From positions 15,531,501 to 15,595,500 of the forward strand of contig CP136896.1 in the NCBI GenBank assembly GCA_034359265.1: DNA of 64,000 nt. Direction: 5' to 3'. The position numbers were made by a program, and so were the translations under genes. Source of the DNA: Canna indica. Lineage: Eukaryota; Streptophyta; Magnoliopsida; Zingiberales; Cannaceae. Positions 44,513 to 54,093 of the stretch are shown here, piece after piece. Within the stretch, counting starts at the first letter, position 1, and every line of letters begins with the position of its first letter. Below the pieces are notes generated by a model that did not search any database, was not told the DNA's origin, and saw only the letters and a list, made by a program, of their open reading frames with translations.

Positions 44513-47500
44513 TTATTCTTCATCATCTGAATAATAGTCTTCGAATTCTTCTTCTTCTTCCTCTTCTTCCTCTTCTTCATCTTCTTCATCACCAGCTTCC
44601 TCAATTTCATGATCGTCATCATCAGCATATTCAACTTCTAATTGAATTGACGTTGTGTCTGCATCCTCGAGTATTGGAATAATACGATCCACAGCAGGAA
44701 GATCATCTTCTTGATAGAAACCAGGAGGATCATTTTCTCCTACTATCGGATCAATTTTTCCTCTACCTTTTATCTTACAGACTACACGCCAATCTGCTCT
44801 ATCTTTATTTCGAGCCGGATACTTCGCGTAATATACTTGTTCGGCTTGTGATGCCAATATAAAAGGCTCATTTGCTGCCAATTTTGATTTGTAATTAACC
44901 TCAACAAGTTTGTATTTTGGATGAACTTTCATGCCCCTTTCTGTTGTATCGAACCAATGACATCTAAATAGGATCACTGATTTCAAGCCGAAGTAGTGCA
45001 ACTCTATCACTTCTTCCACCAGTCCATAAAAATCCATATCACATTCAACATAGGTTGTCCCTTTCACGCAGACCCCAGCATTCATCGTCTTCTTTGCAAA
45101 TGAATATTCAACCGTGTGAAATTTATACCCGTTAACAAAATATCCGCTATAACACGACACAAGTCGCGACGGTCCACTAACAAACTCAAATATTTTTTCA
45201 TCTATTTCAGCTCTGTGATCTTTGCTGTAAGTCTGAATCCAAGTAGGGAAATCACGATTCCGTAATCTCTCCAATTCTTGATCGTTGTGAATAGAGTATT
45301 TTTGCACCATCTCAATGTCAAATATTTCAATGAATTGTTCAATCTCTGGACAATTGAGTAATACATACAAGTGTGCCAAATGATACTCTTCATCGCTTAA
45401 GTGTCGAGATGGACGAGAACCAAAAGCACGACCAAAGTGACAAAATATATTTAAACGTCCATCTGAATGTCGAACACCCCCGTCGTCGTTACGTGGAAGA
45501 CGATCAAATCTTGTCTGTACTGTCGATTCAAAGTAAAATGAGCAGAATGTTGAAATTTCTTGGATGATATACGATTCAGATATTGATCCTTCAACAGCTG
45601 CGGTGTTCTTTACTATTTTCTTCAGACGATTCATGTATCTTTCAAATAAGTACATCCAACGATATTGAACGGGGCCACCAACTCGTGCCTCGTATGCCAA
45701 GTGTATCGGTAGATGCTCCATCGAGTCAAAAAATGCAGGAGGGAAAAACTGCTCCAGCTTGCATATGATTTCAACAATATTATTTTCAAGTGTTGACATA
45801 TCTTCGACTCGAAGGACATTTGCACAGATGCTTCTAAAAAACATACTTAATTCAGTCAATGGACCCCAAATATTATCAGGTAGAAGATCTCGAAATGCGA
45901 TCGGAAGTAATCTCTGCATGAATACATGACAATCATGGCTCTTCATCCCTGATATTTTGCAATCATCGACGTTCACACATCGAGATAAGTTTGAAGCATA
46001 TCCATCGGGTAATCTGAGTTCTTTTACCCATTGACAAACATCTTTGATCTGTTGTTTATTTAACACGTATAGGGCCTTCGGTTTCAGATATCGTCCGTTG
46101 ACCTCTTGTAACTCCAACTCTGGTCTTTTACAAAGTATTTTCAGATCATGTCGGGCTTTGACATTATCTTTAGTTTTTTCAGAAATATCCATCACAGTGT
46201 TGAAAATATTATCAAACACATTTTTTTCAATGTGCATGACATCTAAATTATGTCGAATCAATAATGAACTCCAATAGGGCAATTCCCAAAAGATACTTTT
46301 TTTCACCCAGTTGTGTGTTTGGCCACAACCTGACACTCTTTCATTGCGACCAAATACTATATCTGGAAGTGCTGAAACACGTGCTAACATTTGTTCACCA
46401 GACAACATCGGTGGTGGCCCATCTCTTTCGACTCTGCCCTTAGTAAATTTATTATGATTCCTTCGATACTGGTGATGAACCGGTAGGAATCGACGATGAC
46501 AAATAAAGAATGAGATTTTTCGTCCGTTCTGAAGACTGATTGATTTAGAGTGTTCCATACAATACGGGCAAGAGAGTCGGCCGTGAGTGCTCCAACCCGA
46601 CAACATGCCGTACGCGGGGAAATCATTGATTGTCCACAAGACCGCAGCCTTTAAATTGAAGTTTTGCTTCCGATGACAATCATAAGTGACAGCTCCCTCA
46701 GTCCACAATGTTTTCAATTCATCTATCAAGGGTCTGAGAAATATGTCAATTTCTTTTCGCGGACCCTTAGGACCCGGAATAATCATCGAAAGATAAATAA
46801 ATTCATCTTTCATGCACATTGACGGTGGCAAATTATAAACTGACAGCAGCACTGGCCAAACTGAATAAGGAGTTGCAGAATGTCCAAACGGATTAAAACC
46901 ATCTGTGCACAATCCCAATCTGATATTTCTAGTATCCATAGCAAATGAAGGATAACATGTATCCAAATGTTTCCATGCTTCACTGTCAGATGGATGAGTC
47001 ATTACTGTATCATCACGACTTCTTGCATGCCAACTCATGTAGGGGGCTATCTTTTCCGACATGAATAACCTTTGAAGCCTCGGTGTTAGTGGAAAATACC
47101 GAAGCACCTTAAACGGGATATTTTTCTGTCGGACCGATTTCTTCTCCTTGTAACGAGGGTGTTGACATACAGGGCATTTATCCAACTGCACATTTTCTTT
47201 ATAATATAAAATGTAATTATTTTGGCACGCGTGTATTTTTTCGTACCCAAGCCCCAATTTTCTCATTAGCTTTTTAGACTTATAAAAAGTAGGCTCAAAC
47301 TTGTTATCAGTAGGCAGCATTCCATTAATCAATCCAGCAATCCGATCATACGCAACTCCGCTGATATTACAATCGGCCTTGATGCTTAAGAGCTGTGTCA
47401 TTGCTGAAAACCTAGTGTATTTAGGACAATTCTCATACAAAGGTTCATCGGCAGCTTTCAACATCTCGTAAAATTCTGCAGCTTCTTTATTCGGTAATTC

Positions 47501-47983
47501 AATCTCTACCGCAGCCCCTACTTCTGTGATATCAACCACTGTAGTATCTGGTGGGACTGATGTCTGAAGATCTGGCCGATCAACATTATCATTCAGGCGG
47601 AATTGACCCCCAAGACTATCAAGTATCATAGTTCTATAGGGATTACATTGACTGGATGAAGAAGCACCATCAGAGGAAGATTCACCATATGTCTGAACGA
47701 CAGGATTGCTCGACGTCCCGACTTTGCGTGACTCCCCGTGACAAGTCCATAGAAAATATCTTGGTGCAAATCCTTTGCTATATAGATGCAGAGTGACAGT
47801 CTCCCGATCCAAAAATCGTCCATTTGAACAAATGCGGCACGGACATCGGATTTGATCACCCATGCTAACGAAATTCCGATTCGAATAGGTGAAATTTAGG
47901 AAGTACGTTACGCCTAATCGAAACTCATTCGTTAAAGCTCCACGATCAAGACGTCGGTACATCCAACTTCGATCAGCCGACAT
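44513..47983 (-). CDS. A2 TNP2-like CACTA transposase, 1156 residues
   Basis: One uninterrupted exon of 1156 codons from ATG at 47983. The frame is open seven codons further up but has no ATG there, only TTG, so I start at MSADRSWMYRRL. Order: transposase-associated domain (about 1-85, with IRCPCRIC and HLYSKGF), a CPVCQHPRYK motif (about 269), Transposase_21 core (about 350-600, with IRLGLCTDGFNPFGHS, WSTHGRLSCPYC and NLDVMHIEKNVFDN), DUF4218 (about 680-800, AFRDLLPDNIWG to SFYFE), DUF4216 (about 965-1035, GVCVKGTTYVECDMDFYGL) and an acidic tail (from about 1115, ending FEDYYSDDEE). This is the full domain set of plant CACTA transposases that cut at the CACTA ends. A1, A3 and B copies are all broken. 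Confidence 0.93.
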   Translation of the reverse strand: MSADRSWMYRRLDRGALTNEFRLGVTYFLNFTYSNRNFVSMGDQIRCPCRICSNGRFLDRETVTLHLYSKGFAPRYFLWTCHGESRKVGTSSNPVVQTYGESSSDGASSSSQCNPYRTMILDSLGGQFRLNDNVDRPDLQTSVPPDTTVVDITEVGAAVEIELPNKEAAEFYEMLKAADEPLYENCPKYTRFSAMTQLLSIKADCNISGVAYDRIAGLINGMLPTDNKFEPTFYKSKKLMRKLGLGYEKIHACQNNYILYYKENVQLDKCPVCQHPRYKEKKSVRQKNIPFKVLRYFPLTPRLQRLFMSEKIAPYMSWHARSRDDTVMTHPSDSEAWKHLDTCYPSFAMDTRNIRLGLCTDGFNPFGHSATPYSVWPVLLSVYNLPPSMCMKDEFIYLSMIIPGPKGPRKEIDIFLRPLIDELKTLWTEGAVTYDCHRKQNFNLKAAVLWTINDFPAYGMLSGWSTHGRLSCPYCMEHSKSISLQNGRKISFFICHRRFLPVHHQYRRNHNKFTKGRVERDGPPPMLSGEQMLARVSALPDIVFGRNERVSGCGQTHNWVKKSIFWELPYWSSLLIRHNLDVMHIEKNVFDNIFNTVMDISEKTKDNVKARHDLKILCKRPELELQEVNGRYLKPKALYVLNKQQIKDVCQWVKELRLPDGYASNLSRCVNVDDCKISGMKSHDCHVFMQRLLPIAFRDLLPDNIWGPLTELSMFFRSICANVLRVEDMSTLENNIVEIICKLEQFFPPAFFDSMEHLPIHLAYEARVGGPVQYRWMYLFERYMNRLKKIVKNTAAVEGSISESYIIQEISTFCSFYFESTVQTRFDRLPRNDDGGVRHSDGRLNIFCHFGRAFGSRPSRHLSDEEYHLAHLYVLLNCPEIEQFIEIFDIEMVQKYSIHNDQELERLRNRDFPTWIQTYSKDHRAEIDEKIFEFVSGPSRLVSCYSGYFVNGYKFHTVEYSFAKKTMNAGVCVKGTTYVECDMDFYGLVEEVIELHYFGLKSVILFRCHWFDTTERGMKVHPKYKLVEVNYKSKLAANEPFILASQAEQVYYAKYPARNKDRADWRVVCKIKGRGKIDPIVGENDPPGFYQEDDLPAVDRIIPILEDADTTSIQLEVEYADDDDHEIEEAGDEEDEEEEEEEEEEEFEDYYSDDEE

Positions 47984-48454
47984 GATTCTGTCAATCAATG
48001 ACAATTTCTTTGGTTAATGTCTTTAGGTGAGATTGTCCTATTCCATTCGGGATTTATGTTATTCGTACTGCACTTACGTTTTTATTTTAACTGTTAACTA
48101 ATTATTCTAAATTTCGACAGCATCTCCCTACAGTTCTCCGAATACGCATATCATCTGGGCGCGTATCGGAGAACAAGAGAGATGTTGCCGAATTTTAGAA
48201 TAATTAGTTAACAGTTAAAATAAAAACGTAAGTACAGTACAAATAACTATATTCCCAAATTGTCCAATCAGGGACAATTCAAGAATTGTACGTCGTATAA
48301 AAGATCATCTACTTCTTTTACACGAACATACAATTCCCGAACGGATCTAAGGTTTTGCTAAATCATATCCGATTCGTCGATGAGTACGTGAAACATATCA
48401 ACTCGTCGGATGGATGATTATTTTCTAAATGTTTCGAGACAGTTCGAGTTCATA

Positions 48455-48714
48455 TTGGACGATTTCGGCGCGCGTCCGAAGTGGACGATTCTGGCGTGAG
48501 TCCGAATAGGACGAATTCGGCGCGCGTCCGAAGTGGACGATTCCGGCGCGAGTCCGAATTGGACGATTTCGGCGCGCGTCCGAAGTGGACGATTCCGGCG
48601 CGAATCCGAATTGGACAATTCTGGCGCGCGTCCGAATTGGATGATTCCAGCACGAGTCCAAATTGGACGATTCCGGCGCGCGTCCGAAGTGGACGATTCC
48701 GGCGCGCATCCGAA
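48455..48714. repeat. A2 26-bp minisatellite, ten units
   Basis: Exactly 260 bp of 26-bp units, of the form TTGGACGATTTCGGCGCGCG plus TCCGAA, alternating with GTGGACGATTCCGG variants. A1 has five units at the equivalent site. It lies in the leader of the transposase gene, rich in CpG. Confidence 0.95.
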
Positions 48715-48807
48715 ATTAATCTAAACCCTAATAATTAATCTAACAAATTAAACAATTAATCTAAACAATTAATTAACAATTATAAAATAATTAATTAACA
48801 ATTTCAA

Positions 48808-48814
<7 letters not shown>

Positions 48815-48854
<40 letters not shown>
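48815..48854. repeat. AT dinucleotide microsatellite
   Basis: Twenty AT units in a row between AT-rich leader and the GC-rich block; a fold that can extrude or slip easily. Confidence 0.95.
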
Positions 48855-48856
<2 letters not shown>

Positions 48857-49158
48857 CGGCGCCGGAGTCCACCCTCCGGCGCCGGCGTACAGTGGCCGGA
48901 CACACTGTCCGGCCACTGTAGAAGGTCCGACGGCGGCCATTGGCCGACCGCCGCCGGCCGAAACCCTAGAAATAGGGTTTTGGCCAGATTTTAACCTCTC
49001 CGGCCGAAACATAGTGAGAGCCGGTCGGCCGATCAACATACCGGCAGCAGCGGCAGCGTCGGCGAGAGGCGTCGGCGTCGGCAGCAGCGGCGAAGGCGTC
49101 GGCAGGAGCGGCGGCGGCAGCAGCGGGAGGAAGAAGGGTCGGGCGCGAGAGCGTGCCC

Positions 49159-49164
49159 TATATA
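49159..49164 (-). promoter_or_regulatory. Probable A2 transposase promoter TATA box
   Basis: The minus strand reads AAGTTTATATAGGGCACGC. It is conserved in A1 and placed directly inside the subterminal repeats, so binding of TNPA to those repeats could affect transcription, as known for En/Spm. The start site would be about 30 bases further on the minus strand. Confidence 0.5.
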
Positions 49165-49167
49165 AAC

Positions 49168-49424
49168 TTATCAGCAACGGCTCACTCGCCCGTTAGAACA
49201 TCGTTGCTGATAAGTTATCATCAGCAACGGCTCACTTATCCGTTAGTAAGCCATTGTTGAAAATTAAAACATCAGCAACGGCTCGCCTTTCCGTATGAAA
49301 GCCGTTGCTGATAGTTAAAATAATCTGCAACGGCTCGGGCGGCCGTAAGAATGCCGTTGCAAATAGCAACGGCTTGAGCGGCCGTTGCTGATAGCCGTTG
49401 CTGAAGATCAAGTTTCTAGTAGTG
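49168..49424. repeat. A2 right terminus and subterminal repeats
   Basis: About ten to twelve units, TCAGCAACGGCTCAC and GCCGTTGCTGATA in both orientations, to the terminus TTTCTAGTAGTG. Followed by the TAC target duplication. Confidence 0.92.
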
Positions 49425-49427
49425 TAC

Positions 49428-49731
49428 TGTCATGTAGATTGTGAGACATTGATGTGGAATAATCTGTCATGGAAATTTCAACTTCAAATGATCATGATAT
49501 CTGATTTAGGTGGAGTCACTTGATCTCAAATGTTCTATAAGTTCTATGATAAGTCGTATTTAGAGTTTATATTATTCTTGGAGTTCACTGTTAACTCAAA
49601 TTTCAACTATATGTTTGGACATAACATAAGCTGACGCTGGTGTTTCTAATTCTAAGGTTCCCTTTGTATGTAATGCATGTTAATAACTAATGTGCTTAAT
49701 ATTGTTGCTAGGTTGAAAAGAGTTAATCAAA
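49428..49731 (+). other. Element B leader directly before TNP2
   Basis: AT-rich sequence between the A2 insertion and the B TNP2 start ATG at 49732. It continues 39763-42511 of element B. A GTTGCTAG acceptor-like AG lies at about 49710. Confidence 0.5.
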
Positions 49732-52191
49732 ATGTATACCGATCGTAGTTGGATGTAACGTCAGATAATTCGAGGAGCTTTGACTGATGAATTTATGAAA
49801 GGAGTTGAGGGATTTCTTGATTTTGCATACTCCAAAACTCAATATATTTTTGGTGATAAAATTAAATGCCCATGTCGACGATGTATTAATCGTCAATTTC
49901 ATTGTCGAGATGAGGTGGAATATCACTTATGTTCGAAGGGATTTATGTCTGGCTACACACAATGGATTGCAATCGGTTTTGAAGGTATTGACAAGTGAAG
50001 AAATTGGTGAATCCTCAACCATTCCTCAATCAGAAAGCTTCGATGCTCCTCAAAATCCATATAGAACTATGGTGGTGGATGCAATCAGTACTGAAGGTAT
50101 TGGGTCATCAAATGCAGAAGAAAGACCAAATGATGAAGCTACCAAGTTTTTTGAATTATTGAATTACGCAAATGAGCCATTATGGAGTGGTTGTAAGAGT
50201 CAAAGCAGACTATCAGCCATGTCACAATTACTTAATTGCAAATCTGAGTTTAACATGAGTGAAGCTTGCTTTGATCGACCGATGTTAATAATTAAAGATA
50301 TGTTACCAGAAGATGCTAAGTTGGAAGAAAATTTTTACAGAACGAAGAAGATGATGAAGAAATTAGGACTTGGGTACAAGAAGATAGATGCATGTGAGAA
50401 TAATTGCATGTTGTTTTACAAAGAAACAACAAATTTAACACAATGCTGAGTGTGTGGACATGCTAGATATAAGAATACGCCATTAGATAATGGTAGGAGA
50501 AAAAAAAACCATATAAGGTCTGATGGTATCTTCCTATAACATCAAGACTTCAAAGACTTTTTATGTCTGAAAAAGTTGCAGAGCATATGATTTGACATGC
50601 AAAGAATCGCAGTTCAAATGTTGTTGCGCATCCTGCAGATAGCAAGGCATGGAAATAGTTTGATGCTCACCATCCTTCATTTTCTTCTGATCCAAGGAAT
50701 ATCAGATTAGGATTGTGCACCGATGGCTTCAACTCATTTGGTCGTTCTTCTATTCCATATTCAGTTTGGCCTGTGCTCATTACTGTATACAATTTGCCGC
50801 CATCTATGTGTTTGAAGGATCAATTTATATTCTTAAGTATGATAATTCCTGGACCAAAGAGTCCACGTAAAAAACTTGATATATTTTTGAGGCCATTGAT
50901 TAATGAACTGAACATGTTATGGTCTGATAGGATTATGACATATGATGTGTTTAGAAAACAAAATTTTCAAATGAGAGCAACACTTATGTGGACTATTAGC
51001 GACTTCCCTGCATATGCTATGTTATCAGGATGGAGCACACACGGGAGGTTAGCTGATCCATATTGTTTAGAGCGTAGCAAAGCTTTTTTTTTCGAAAATG
51101 GGAGAAAAACATCATTTTTCGATTGTCATCATCTATTTCTCCATCTTCATCATCCATATCGAAGGCAAAGAGACAAATTTATGAAAGGCCGAATTAAAAA
51201 AGATGTTCCACCTCCATAATTATCGGGCGGTCAAATGAAGGCACGTGTTGATAAACTGCCTGATATTCAATTTGGAAATCAATGTATTGCTAGAATTTCA
51301 GGATTTGGGCAACAACACAATTGGGTTAAAAAAAGTATCTTTTGGAGTTTATCGTATTGGCATACAAATTTAATTCGGCACAACTTAGATGTGATGCATA
51401 TTGAACGAAATGTGTTTGAAAATATATTCAATACGGTGATGGACATCAAGGAGAAAACAAAAAACAATATCAAGGCTAGAGCTGATTTGCCTAAGTATTG
51501 CAAGCGCCCTGAGTTAGAATTACAACATGATAATGGGAAACTATTGAAGCCAAGAGCCTCATTTGTGTTGAGCAAAGAACAAATCAAAGGAGTATGTCAT
51601 TGGGTCAAAGAATTAAAATTTTCTAATGGTTATGCTTCAATTCAAACATAAGCCGGTGCGTAAATACAGATGATTGCAAATTTTATGGAATGAAAAGTAA
51701 TGATTGTCATGTTTTTATGCAAAGGCTTATTCCAATCGCATTTCGTGATTTATTACCTGATCCAGTATGTGATACATTAAATGTGCTGAGTTTATTCTTT
51801 TGGGACTTGTGTTCAAGTGTGTTGCAAATTGAGGATGTTGAAAGACTCGAGTTAAACATTGTCGAGATATTATGCAAGCTTGAGAAAATCTTTCCACCAA
51901 ATTTTTTTGACTCTATGGAGCATCTCCCCATTCATTTAGCTTATGAGGCTAAAGTTGGTGGTCCTGTATAATATAGATGGATGTATAGATTCGAAAGGTA
52001 ACACATATGCCCTTTTGATTATTCACTCAAATTTCTAAATTTATAACGTCTTAATCTATAAGAATATTTTCAATTATATGCTTCAATTAAAGAAAAAAGT
52101 GAAGAATCGAACATATGTTGAAGGATCAATTTGTGAAGCATATATCATACAGAAAATTTCTAATTTTTGTTCTTTCTACTTCGAACCGAAG

Positions 52192-52276
52192 GTACATACA
52201 AGGTTGAATCAATTTTTAATTTTTAATTTTTAAGGAATTTTTAATTTTATATCGACTCTATTTCGTATCAAATTAG
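52192..52276 (+). other. 85-bp intron in B TNP2 with exon-start copy
   Basis: GT donor after CGAACCGAAG and AG acceptor at 52275-52276; splicing joins FYFEP-K and VQTRLNQ in frame, as in the intron-less A2 (FYFEST then VQTRFDR). The first 21 bases of the intron (52192-52212) are the same as the first 21 bases of the next exon (52277-52297) except for one base. Confidence 0.75.
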
Positions 52277-52476
52277 GTACAAACAAGGTTGAATCAAGTA
52301 CATCGAAATGATGATTGTGGAGTTCCAACTACCATGGAATGCCTATCTATCTTTACCTGCCCTGGTCGACCTTGTGGGGCTGTTGGGCCTTATAAGATGA
52401 TTGTCGATGAAAATGAGTATAAAGCAATTGAGCTTTACGTACTCATGAATTGTCAAGAAATCTCTCCTTTTATTAA

Positions 52477-52560
52477 GTACGTAATAGTATTAACATCCAT
52501 TTTTTTATTAATTATTTCAGATATTCAATTTATGTTAATGTAAACCTTATTATTTTTTAG
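52477..52560 (+). other. 84-bp intron in B TNP2
   Basis: Donor AA|GTACGTAA and acceptor TATTTTTTAG|TGAG, with a T-rich tract before the acceptor; splicing gives PFI-N-EFNDIV in frame, which lines up with EQFIEIFDIE of A2. Confidence 0.75.
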
Positions 52561-52640
52561 TGAGTTTAATGATATTGTTAGGCAAAGAGAACCACACTTG
52601 ACTGATGCAGAGCTTCAAAAGTTACAAGATAGAGAATTAT

Positions 52641-53136
52641 GTAAGTGAGACATCTATATATAGATAGAAAAAAATGGTCTATTCATTTGTGGTCTAACTT
52701 GATTAGAAAGAGGGATACAGAAGCCAAGGACAGATGGCTAGTCGGAAGACATTGACCATCTGGAGCGAAGGACAGTCGGCGAAGTTAGTGAGAGAAGAAA
52801 GATAGGATTTTCTCGTGTGGATTAGTTGAAAGACGTAGTATAGAAGGAAGGTATAGGATGGATCGGGAAGTAGAGGAGAGCCCCATACGAGAAAAGGTCA
52901 CAAATGGAGTTGAACCAAGTAACATTGCAAAGGCATAATGATAGTAGGGTCGGGATATCCCCGCCCTCCGAACCGGACGTGAGGGTCTCCCCTCATCCGG
53001 CTCTCTGCAGGGGAATCTCCACTCACTGCTTCCCCTAATATCCTCCCTTTACCACATCATGTGGGTTTACAGGAGATCCCAGAGGCTCGATGATTAAATT
53101 ATCTTTATAAATGTTCTATTCATCTTTTTGTGATAG
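52641..53136 (+). other. Probable third intron of B TNP2, containing foreign DNA
   Basis: A strong donor GTAAGT at 52641 follows QKLQDREL and an AG at 53135-53136 precedes the frame that leads to VDNQILVIAQGPQRLV. With this pair the phases do not join cleanly, so the gene is broken here or uses another acceptor. The interior (about 52700-53090) is GC-richer and unlike the rest of the element. Confidence 0.5.
52700..53090 (-). other. Organelle-like insertion with group II intron hairpin
   Basis: On the minus strand 53003-52970 reads GAGCCGGATGAGGGG then AGA then CCCTCACGTCCGGTTC, a stem-loop of the GAGCCG...CGGTTC type that is highly conserved in group II introns, followed by GGAGGGCGGGGATATCCC. 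Plant mitochondrial introns carry very similar phrases. The neighbouring 52700-52930 is purine-rich with no clear frame. I infer a nuclear copy of mitochondrial intron DNA inside element B. It could instead be an unrelated hairpin, but the agreement of both arms makes that less likely. Confidence 0.55.
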
Positions 53137-53882
53137 GCTAATCATAACATTGGCATGGTTGATAATCAAATACTTGTCATTGCACAAGGTCCACAGAGAT
53201 TGGTTCGATCTATGAAGGGTTATTTTGTGAATGGATATAAGTTTCACGCCAAGGAATATTCACATGGAAAGAAAACAATTAACAATGGTGTTTGTGTCAA
53301 GGGAAGCTGCTACTATGATTTTGATCGTGATTACTATGACATTCTGATTGATATTGTGGAGGTGGAATACTTTGGTGATGGAAATAAGGTGGTGTTATTT
53401 AAATCAATCACACGTTTATTACACGAGTTAGAGTACATCCTCGTTATGGAATTGTTGAAATCAATCACAAGTTGAGACTTTATCATGATGCTCCTTTTGT
53501 GTTAGCAGAACAAGCTCAACAAGTTTATTACACGAGTTATCCATCAAAGAAAAAAGAAAGGAGTGATCGATGGATTGTATGCAAAATTAAAGCAAGAAAT
53601 AGATATGATGTATTAGAGGTTGAAGAAACAGATGATAATATCCCTCCACACACCAATGATTTTTTTCAAGAGGATGAGGTTGAAGCAGTACAACCTATTA
53701 TGCCTACAGCTAAGTTGGATGTAGTTAATAATGATGGTGTAGTTGATGAAGTAGATCAACATGAAAAATTATTCTTGAGAACTCAAATACAAGCCATTGA
53801 GGAGGATGAAGAAGTGGACAATGTCGACACTGAAGATGATGAAGATGTTGAGGATTCCTCAAATGAGGAGAATGATGATTGA

Positions 53883-54093
53883 AACTTTTTTGTATAAGTT
53901 TAATTTTGATAATTACTTAAAATTATTGTGAACATAATGAAAAATTCTAATTTGTTTGTAATTGAAATTTTTAATTCATGTGTGTTGAATTATTATTGTG
54001 AACATGATGAAAAATTCTCATTTGCTTGTAATTAAAATTTTTAATTCATGTGTGTTGAATTATCAATTATTTTTAATGCACTTTTATTAAGTG
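53883..54093 (+). other. Element B spacer between TNP2 and TNPA
   Basis: AT-rich with a short tandem duplication: ATTGTGAACATRATGAAAAA and following bases at about 53923-53990 recur at 53994-54060. No gene. Confidence 0.6.

Larger units (their letters stand above)
47984..49158 (-). other. A2 leader upstream of TNP2
   Basis: No coding motif. From the promoter downward it holds a GC-rich CGGCGG/GCAGCGGC block (48860-49140), an AT tract, a 26-bp minisatellite, a near-palindromic stretch at about 48095-48240 (CGAATACGCATATCATCTGG and its complement-like partner CGCGTATCGGAGAACA) and AT-rich sequence to the ATG. It could contain an intron. The frames seen over the minisatellite are periodic artefacts. 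Confidence 0.5.
42512..49424 (-). mobile_element. CACTA (En/Spm) element A2, protein genes intact
   Basis: A complete 6913-bp element with termini CACTACTAGAAAAATGG and its near complement TTTCTAGTAGTG, flanked by the 3-bp target duplication TAC (42509-42511 and 49425-49427). Three-base duplications and CACTA ends define the superfamily. Two minus-strand genes, TNP2 (47983-44513) and TNPA (44437-42902), read through without a stop. It has a TATA box at 49159, a GC-rich leader, an AT tract and a 26-bp minisatellite upstream of TNP2. The left subterminal repeat array is much shorter than in A1 and A3. It sits inside element B. Confidence 0.93.
49732..53882 (+). pseudogene. Element B TNP2-like transposase
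   Basis: From ATG at 49732 (MYTDRSWM, then TAA) the frame shows the transposase-associated domain (GALTDEFMKGVEGFLDF, KCPCRRC), a frameshift near 49990, the Transposase_21 core from about 50690 (IRLGLCTDGFNSFG, WSTHGRLADPYC, NLDVMHIERNVFEN), DUF4218 from about 51690 (AFRDLLPDPVCD, AYEAKVGGPV), DUF4216 from about 53160 (GYFVNGYKFHAKEYSHGKK, GVCVKGSCYYDFDRDYYD) and an acidic tail ending at 53882. Stops at 50447, 50593, 50656, 51217 and 51969 include Trp or Gln codons changed to TGA, TAG or TAA. Unlike A2 it has introns in its 3' half. Same domain order as A2 but clearly another family. Confidence 0.9.

Noticed and set aside
47984..48004. Seven extra codons upstream of A2 TNP2 starting from TTG
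   Set aside because: A plant gene is expected to start with ATG; the first ATG in frame is at 47983 and begins the conserved SADRSWMYRRL part.
48418..48738. Several 63-94-codon frames on both strands
   Set aside because: They read through the 26-bp minisatellite (26 is not a multiple of 3, so all frames cycle); not conserved as proteins.
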